This document shows positions 32,332-37,107 of a DNA stretch of 37,107 bases, in pieces. Origin of the DNA: Hyphomicrobiales bacterium (GTDB taxonomy: Bacteria; Pseudomonadota; Alphaproteobacteria; Rhizobiales; Beijerinckiaceae); assembly GCA_903644085.1 (NCBI GenBank), contig CAHJXE010000001.1, positions 1-37,107 of the forward strand, read 5' to 3'. Made by a program: the position numbers and the translations under genes. The stretch's first letter is position 1. Each line of letters starts with the position of its first letter. Under the pieces are notes generated by a model, which saw only the letters and a list, made by a program, of their open reading frames with translations, ran no database searches and was not told the DNA's origin.

Positions 32332-33858
32332 ATGTCCAATCAGGTATTCCATTCGGCATCACCGCTCCGTCGCAAGGCGCTCGCTTCCGCGGCGGCCGTC
32401 GCGATCGTGGCGTCCGGCGCAGTCGGCGCGACACTGGTGCAAGGTGTCCACCCGGCCTTTGCCCAGGCGCCCATCACGGTGCCTCAGGCGAGCGAGCCCG
32501 CAGGTTTCGCGAACGTCGTCGAGAAGGTGAAGCCGGCCGTGGTGTCCGTGAAGGTCGCGGTCGACAACGTCTCGTCCGACGACGAGGACGGCCAGAGCTC
32601 GCGCCTCGAGAACGTGCCGCCGCAGCTGCGCGAGTTCCTCCGCCGCTTCGGCGAGGGCAACGGGGGTGGCCAAGGCGGCGGGATGCCCCAGGCGCAGCCG
32701 CGCCGCGGTGGTCGCGGCATGGCTGTCGGCTCCGGGTTCTTCGTCTCCGCCGACGGTTACGTCGTGACCAACAACCACGTGGTCGAGCATGGCAAGAACG
32801 TCCAGGTCACGACCGACGACGGTCGCACCCTCGACGCCAAGGTCATCGGGACCGACCCGAAAACCGACATCGCGCTCCTAAAGGTGAACGAGTCCGGCAC
32901 CTACCCCTACGTGAAGCTCGCGACCGTCCTGCCGCGCGTCGGCGATTGGGTGGTAGCGATCGGCAACCCGTTCGGGCTCGGCGGCACGGTCACCTCCGGC
33001 ATCGTGTCCGCGCGCGGCCGCGACATCGGGGCAGGGCCCTACGATGATTTCCTGCAGATCGACGCGCCGATCAACCGCGGCAACTCGGGCGGCCCGACCT
33101 TCAACCTGCGCGGCGAGGTCGTGGGCGTGAACACCGCCATCGCGTCGCCGTCGGGTGGTAGCGTCGGTCTCGCCTTCGCGATTCCGGCCGCGACCGTCGG
33201 CAACGTCGTGGCGCAGCTCGAGGAGAAGGGTCAGGTGACCCGCGGTTATCTCGGCGTCGCGATCCAGCCACTCAGCAAGGACCTGGCTGAAGGCTTCGGC
33301 CTGAAAACCGAGCACGGCGCGCTCGTCAACGCCGCGCAGCCGAACACGCCGGCCGCGAAGGCGGGCATCAAGTCGGGCGACGTCATCGTGGCGGTGAACG
33401 GCGAGAGCGTGACGGATGCGCGCGAGCTGACCCGGCGGATCGCCGCGATGCGGCCCGGGGCCTCCGTCGAGCTCGGTTACCTGCGCGACGGCCGCGAGCG
33501 CAGCGCGTCCGTCGAGCTCGGCACGTTGCCGAACGCCGAGACGGCCTCGATCGATAGCGGCGAGGCGAAGTCGAGCGCGCTGCGCCTTGGCCTCCAGCTC
33601 GCCCCGGCGGATCGCGTCGGGGCCGGCGACGAGGGCGTCGCCGTCGTGAACGTCGATCCCGACGGGCCGGCGGCCGCGAAGGGCATCGCTGAAGGCGACG
33701 TCATCCTGGAGATCGGCGGCCGGGCGGTCTCCTCGCCCGCCGACGTCGCGACCGGCATCAAGGCGGCGCGCGATGCCGGCAAGAGCGCGGTCTTGATGCG
33801 GGTGAAGAGCCGGCAGGGCGTGCGCTTCGTGGCGATCGCACTTCCCAAGGCGGGGTAA
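32332..33858 (+). CDS. Do/DegP-type periplasmic serine protease
   Basis: HtrA-family protease/chaperone for misfolded envelope proteins, 508 residues. The ATG at 32332 has AGAGGAG upstream. Residues 1-45 form a signal peptide (ending AFAQA). The trypsin-like domain carries His149 (NNHVVEHG), Asp179 (KTDIALL) and Ser252 (RGNSGGP). A Gly/Gln-rich insert (GGGQGGGMPQ, about 110-120) lies in the LA-loop region. Two PDZ domains follow (about 285-375 and 395-495; GYLGVAIQPL opens the first). All catalytic residues are present. The symbol is left open because alphaproteobacteria carry several degP/degQ-like copies. Confidence 0.93.
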   Translation: MSNQVFHSASPLRRKALASAAAVAIVASGAVGATLVQGVHPAFAQAPITVPQASEPAGFANVVEKVKPAVVSVKVAVDNVSSDDEDGQSSRLENVPPQLREFLRRFGEGNGGGQGGGMPQAQPRRGGRGMAVGSGFFVSADGYVVTNNHVVEHGKNVQVTTDDGRTLDAKVIGTDPKTDIALLKVNESGTYPYVKLATVLPRVGDWVVAIGNPFGLGGTVTSGIVSARGRDIGAGPYDDFLQIDAPINRGNSGGPTFNLRGEVVGVNTAIASPSGGSVGLAFAIPAATVGNVVAQLEEKGQVTRGYLGVAIQPLSKDLAEGFGLKTEHGALVNAAQPNTPAAKAGIKSGDVIVAVNGESVTDARELTRRIAAMRPGASVELGYLRDGRERSASVELGTLPNAETASIDSGEAKSSALRLGLQLAPADRVGAGDEGVAVVNVDPDGPAAAKGIAEGDVILEIGGRAVSSPADVATGIKAARDAGKSAVLMRVKSRQGVRFVAIALPKAG

Positions 33859-33987
33859 CGGCCGGCTGATCCAGGTTGCGTGGCACCGAGGCGGCGGGCG
33901 CGAGCTCCCCGCCTCGATCACGTCACGTTGTGCAGGGTCCGGCGAACGCGGGCTCAGCCGCGGCGTTGTCATGTCGAGGAGAGCGAC

Positions 33988-34500
33988 ATGCGAGACGGAC
34001 CGATCATCGCCCTGACGCTGGTGGCAGGCTTGGTGTTCGCGCCGCTCGCCCACGCCGCCGAGACTCGCGTCTCGTTCGGGTCGCCCGACGGGTTCACCGA
34101 TATCGACACCGAGGGTAGCTCCTTGACGGTGCGGGCGACGCTCGACCGCATCCGCCAGGTCCTGACGGATCTCGGGCAGCGTCTTCCTGCCGACCAGGTG
34201 CTCGACATCGAGGTGACCGACGTCGACCTCGCGGGACTCGTCCTGCCGTCCCGGCAGGGCATGTCTCCGCAACGTGTCTTGACCGACAACACTCGCCCGG
34301 CGGTCCGGCTGGCCTACCGTCTGAGCCGGGGAGGGCGTCTCGTCGCCTCGGGCCAGGAGAACGTCACGGACCCGACCTATCTCCAGAACGGCACGACCCA
34401 CATGTCGAGCGACACGCTCCGCTACGAGACCGCGATGCTGGGACGCTGGTTCGATGCCCGGCTCGGCCGGTTCGCATCTGCCGGTCGTGGTTCCTTTTGA
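33988..34500 (+). CDS. Secreted DUF3016-like protein
   Basis: A 170-residue exported protein. The ATG at 33988 follows GAGGAGAG (33976-33983); an upstream frame from 33880 is not used. Residues 1-23 are a signal peptide (ending AHAAE). The mature start ETRVSFGSPDGFTDI matches the DUF3016 opening (VxFxxPxxFTDI), and the rest contains LPADQVLDIEVTDVDLAG and GPLRYE-like end features (SDTLRYETAMLGRWF). The function is unknown. It lies 129 bases after the protease, probably as a separate unit. Confidence 0.75.
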   Translation: MRDGPIIALTLVAGLVFAPLAHAAETRVSFGSPDGFTDIDTEGSSLTVRATLDRIRQVLTDLGQRLPADQVLDIEVTDVDLAGLVLPSRQGMSPQRVLTDNTRPAVRLAYRLSRGGRLVASGQENVTDPTYLQNGTTHMSSDTLRYETAMLGRWFDARLGRFASAGRGSF

Positions 34501-34737
34501 GGCGCGTGGGCACCTTCGCGTGATATCCGGCGCTCGCGCAGCGGGCAGCAAGGTGTCCCAGGACCTCCGATACGAATCACGAGAGGCGCTGGATCTCTGC
34601 CATACGGCATCTCCGGCGCGAAGGCCGACACGCTCCACCCCGGCCCAGTCTCGTGAATTCAGCGGGGGATGACCCGCCGGACGCCTCGCGGAATACGGAC
34701 GTCGCGCCTATCTCCATCTGACCTTGAGGATACTCAG

Positions 34738-35172
34738 ATGCATCCCCACCACGCCGTCCTGCCGATCGCCTTCTCGCTCGCACTCCTCGTCGCAGGGTCG
34801 GCCCTGGCCGACGGCATGGTCAATCGCACGGCCACGATCGCTCCCGGCAAGCCCGCCCGCCTCGCGGTCGTGACGGCGCTGAAGAAGGATTGCTCCATCG
34901 GCGAGGTCGGTTCGATCCGCATCGTGACGCCGCCGAAGAGCGGTTCGCTCGTGATCAAGACGGGCAAGACCAAGACCCCCGGCTCGTTCCGCTGTCCGAA
35001 CGTCGAGACGCCCGTCCAGGCCTTGTTCTACCAGCCGAACGGCAAGTTCACGGGGCAGGATGAGGTTGCCTACGAGACCAAGGGAACGGACGGCGAGACA
35101 GAGAATTTCACCGTCAAGATCAACGTGACCGACAAGTCAGGCGCCCCGAAGAAGGATCTGATGGAACTCTGA
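34738..35172 (+). CDS. Small secreted protein with Ig/cadherin-like fold (unknown)
   Basis: A 144-residue exported protein not assigned to a named family. The ATG at 34738 has TTGAGGA seven bases before it. The signal peptide covers residues 1-24 (ending ALA). The mature part has two cysteines (KKDCSIG and FRCPNVE) that could form a disulfide. The pattern PPKSGSLVIKTGKTK, ALFYQPNGKFTGQDEVAYET, ENFTVKINVTD resembles cadherin- or Ig-like beta-sandwich repeats (P.xG.xG.D.xxY). The 237-base gap before it (34501-34737) shows no gene, hairpin or promoter that I can support. Confidence 0.7.
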   Translation: MHPHHAVLPIAFSLALLVAGSALADGMVNRTATIAPGKPARLAVVTALKKDCSIGEVGSIRIVTPPKSGSLVIKTGKTKTPGSFRCPNVETPVQALFYQPNGKFTGQDEVAYETKGTDGETENFTVKINVTDKSGAPKKDLMEL

Positions 35173-35224
35173 ACGGCGTCTCGTCGCAGCGACGACCGAA
35201 TGTCTGGACGCTAGGCTCGCGTGC

Positions 35225-35656
35225 ATGGCTCTCCATCTGATCAAGCTTTGCGTCGGCATCGACGCGATCGGCGATCTGGAAGACTGGATCGTCGAGCGGC
35301 GTCGGCGCTCGCGGGCGAGCCCCGACGAGCATGTTCACGTGACGCGCATGATGCCGAAGCGTCATCCCGAGCTCGTGGACGGCGGCTCCCTCTTCTGGGT
35401 GATCCGTGGGCAACTCTGCTGCCGCCAGAGGCTGGTCGCGGTGCGTGGTGTGGTCGACGAGGGCGGCGTCTCGCGCTGCCACCTCGTGCTCGAGTCGCAG
35501 GTCGTGCCTGTCTCGCCGCGCCCGGTGCGTCCCTTCCAGGGCTGGCGCTACCTCGAGCTCGACGACGCGCCCGGCGATCTCGGGGCGAACGCGGCCGCGA
35601 TCGGCGCTATGCCTGAGACGATGCGGCGCGAGCTCGCCGCCCTGGGGCTGCTGTGA
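35225..35656 (+). CDS. DUF1489 family protein
   Basis: A 143-residue cytoplasmic protein of unknown function, widely conserved in alphaproteobacteria. The opening MALHLIKLCVGIDAIGDLEDW and the block VTRMMPKRHPELVDGGSLFW, then GQLCCRQRL and RPFQGWRYLELDDAP, match DUF1489. The Arg/Lys-rich segment with two adjacent cysteines may bind a ligand or nucleic acid, but no role is established. Its stop overlaps the GTG start of the next gene (GTGA), so the two are translated together. Confidence 0.9.
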   Translation: MALHLIKLCVGIDAIGDLEDWIVERRRRSRASPDEHVHVTRMMPKRHPELVDGGSLFWVIRGQLCCRQRLVAVRGVVDEGGVSRCHLVLESQVVPVSPRPVRPFQGWRYLELDDAPGDLGANAAAIGAMPETMRRELAALGLL

Positions 35657-35913
35657 GATCGTCGCTCACGCTTCTGTGCGCAGGCTCACTGCTGGTCGTC
35701 GCGGGGCCGGTGCTCGCTGGATCCTGCCGCGTTCCCGACCGTGCCCATCGCAAGACGGCGCGCCAGACATCCTGTCCCCCTGGCGAGCGCGTGACACCTT
35801 ACGATCCCAACCGTGTGCGGTCAGGCCGTACCCCCGGTTTCATCGATCTGGGAAACGGGACGGAGGTTCGGATCGGCGGCCGTGCACGTGTCGACTACGA
35901 TGTTCGCCGATGA
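35653..35913 (+). CDS. Small secreted hypothetical protein
   Basis: An 86-residue protein with a clear signal peptide (1-22, ending VLA) and a mature part of about 64 residues with two cysteines (GSCRVPD and TSCPPGE) and a basic, Arg-rich sequence. It ends with TEVRIGGRARVDYDVRR, a strand-like segment. No family is recognised. Translation is coupled to DUF1489 through the GTGA overlap, and the J-domain gene follows after 16 bases. Confidence 0.65.
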   Translation: MRSSLTLLCAGSLLVVAGPVLAGSCRVPDRAHRKTARQTSCPPGERVTPYDPNRVRSGRTPGFIDLGNGTEVRIGGRARVDYDVRR

Positions 35914-35929
35914 TGCCGGATGAGGCGCC

Positions 35930-36505
35930 ATGCTGTTCGGCCTGATCGCCGCGATCGTCGTCATCGCATCCTTGAGGTGGGCCGGACGGGCCGGCCCCAA
36001 GAAGGTGTCGCGCGTGGTCCGCGAAGGCCGCAAGCTCGGCGGGCTCGCGGGCGGGATCGGCACGTCGCTCATCGCGCGGCGCTATCCGCTGGTCGGCCTC
36101 GGCCTCGGTCTTTGGACCCGCGCGACGTCGGCCCGACCCGGCGCGTCGCCCGCGCCGGAGCCCCCCAGCCTAAGCGAGCTCCTGTCCCTGAGACGTCAGC
36201 ATGCCGTTGGCGGACAGGACGCGGCAGGACGGATCGAAGCCGAGCTCGACCGCCGCTTTCCCGGTTGGCGTGAACACGCTCATCGCGATTCGGATGCGAG
36301 GCGGGGGTCCGATCCGGAGCGCAGCCCTATGTCGGAGCAGGAAGCTCACGAGATCCTGGGGCTTCAGCTTGGCGCGGATACGTCCGCGATCCGCGAGGCT
36401 CACCGCGCGCTCATCAAGAGGCTCCATCCCGACGGGGGCGGGTCGACCTATCTTGCGAGCCGCGTCAACCAGGCGAAGGACGTCCTTCTGTACCGACATC
36501 GCTGA
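35930..36505 (+). CDS. Membrane-anchored J-domain protein (DnaJ/Pam18-like)
   Basis: A 191-residue Hsp70 co-chaperone candidate. An N-terminal membrane segment (1-16) is followed by a Gly-rich hydrophobic stretch (36-62, perhaps a second segment), a Pro/Ala linker, a helical part (80-115) and a C-terminal J domain (134-191). The J domain has SEQEAHEILGLQLGADTSAI, the essential HPD at 166-168 (LHPDGGGS) and VNQAKDVLL. This layout resembles alphaproteobacterial relatives of mitochondrial Tim14/Pam18. The final helix is complete. It probably stimulates DnaK at the inner membrane; clients are unknown. Confidence 0.88.
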   Translation: MLFGLIAAIVVIASLRWAGRAGPKKVSRVVREGRKLGGLAGGIGTSLIARRYPLVGLGLGLWTRATSARPGASPAPEPPSLSELLSLRRQHAVGGQDAAGRIEAELDRRFPGWREHAHRDSDARRGSDPERSPMSEQEAHEILGLQLGADTSAIREAHRALIKRLHPDGGGSTYLASRVNQAKDVLLYRHR

Positions 36506-36582
36506 ACTCCACGCGCGACCGGTCGAACGGACCGGCGTCGGAACGTTTGTCTGAGGCGCAGGCTCGATGCCGCGCCAGGGGA

Positions 36583-37107
36583 TCAGCTACGGGTCGCGAA
36601 GCACGCGAAGCCGCTGCGCTTCAGCGTTCGGCAGGCCTCCTGGGCCGTGTCCGCCTCGCTGAATCCCGAGAAGCGTGCGCGGTAGAGTGTCGAGCCGCTC
36701 CGCACGACCTTCTCCGTGAAGGGTGCGGCCTTGGCGAGGAGCCGCCCCGACTTCGACTTCGCCTCGTCGAGGATGGCCCGGGCCTCGCCTTCGCCCTCGG
36801 CTGCCCCGAGCTGGATCACCCAAGGGCTAACCTTCGCGGGACGCACGATTTCGGGCGCTCGCTCGCTCCTCGTCTCGCGCACCGGCGGCTCCACCCGCAT
36901 CACGGGTATCGGAGACGGTGGCAGGCGTGCCTCGATCTTCTGCGAGGTCGAGGGCGGCATCGGCAGCACGTCGGAGGGCGAAGCCGACGCGTAGGCGAGC
37001 GCGACGCCCGGCACGGAGCGCTGCGAGCTCGGAGTCATCGTGGACGAGCCGCCGGACGCCGAGGCGACGGCGGGCCGCATGGCGGCGAGATCGAGCGGCC
37101 GGCCGGC
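36583..37107 (-). CDS. SPOR-domain C-terminus, probably D-alanyl-D-alanine carboxypeptidase (5' end outside window)
   Basis: The frame is open to the window edge (37107), so the ATG at 37080 is probably internal. About 174 residues are visible. The first 90 are a Pro/Ser/Ala-rich linker. The last 80 are a SPOR domain (SPWVIQLGAAEGEGEARAIL, ARFSGFSEADTAQEACRTL, GFACFATRS), which binds denuded septal peptidoglycan. In Rhizobiales this tail commonly follows a DacF/DacC-type D,D-carboxypeptidase, the likely identity here, but the catalytic part cannot be seen. Other SPOR-tailed proteins, such as RlpA, remain possible. It is convergent with the J-domain gene. Confidence 0.75.
   Translation of the reverse strand, partial: AGRPLDLAAMRPAVASASGGSSTMTPSSQRSVPGVALAYASASPSDVLPMPPSTSQKIEARLPPSPIPVMRVEPPVRETRSERAPEIVRPAKVSPWVIQLGAAEGEGEARAILDEAKSKSGRLLAKAAPFTEKVVRSGSTLYRARFSGFSEADTAQEACRTLKRSGFACFATRS

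Noticed and set aside
34501-34737. Possible tRNA or small RNA in the gap
   Set aside because: No cloverleaf, TPsiC-like motif or terminator hairpin could be found.

Overview
The window is a high-GC (roughly two-thirds G+C, judged by eye and by a few 60-base counts) chromosomal segment of an alphaproteobacterium, most likely order Hyphomicrobiales (Rhizobiales) and possibly Methylobacteriaceae-like. The assignment rests on the hisS/hisZ/hisG group, a CtaA-type heme A synthase divergent from a DUF2842 gene, a STAS-fused MlaE permease, a BacA/SbmA-like exporter-type ABC protein, DUF1489, a SPOR-tailed D,D-carboxypeptidase and EcfG-like promoter sequences. No rRNA, tRNA, CRISPR array, insertion sequence, integrase or phage module is visible, and gene density is that of ordinary core chromosome. 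No gene-free stretch exceeds 300 bases; the longest are 32059-32331, 15535-15788, 34501-34737 (nothing convincing seen) and 8271-8491.

Left part (1-8270). The 3' end of hisS is followed by a Lys/Ala-rich histone H1-like protein with an EcfG-like promoter in front of it, then hisZ-hisG (four-base overlap), a secreted META-domain protein and a fused permease/ATPase of the BacA/SbmA group. Opposite to these lie fpr (ferredoxin-NADP reductase) and a small DUF551-like gene.

Centre (8492-21002). A rhodanese, a periplasmic adaptor and an RND pump form one tight run, followed by an orphan CoxL-type molybdopterin subunit, an O-acetylhomoserine sulfhydrylase with a palindromic promoter, and a GH15 glycosidase. 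Heme A synthase (ctaA) and a DUF2842 membrane protein diverge. Next comes a small lower-GC pair that looks like a HicB-like antitoxin followed by a HicA-like partner lacking the usual catalytic histidine.

Right part (21003-37107). A minus-strand Mla-type lipid transport operon (mlaE with fused STAS domain, mlaF, mlaD, lipoprotein) is divergent from a plus-strand run: dipeptide epimerase, degenerate CheZ-like protein, DMT transporter, thiD and a cupin-HTH regulator. A c-type/b-type cytochrome pair and an MFS efflux pump follow on the minus strand. The pump is divergent from a Do-type periplasmic protease, which is followed by several small envelope genes (DUF3016, a secreted unknown, DUF1489, another secreted unknown, a membrane J-domain protein). 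The window ends in the C-terminal, SPOR-bearing part of a D,D-carboxypeptidase-like protein.

The strongest leads for something undescribed are the HicB/HicA-like pair, the stress-promoter-linked H1-like protein, the CheZ-like protein that has lost its catalytic glutamine, and the composition dip inside hisS. All functional statements come from reading motifs and family resemblance; no database search was possible.
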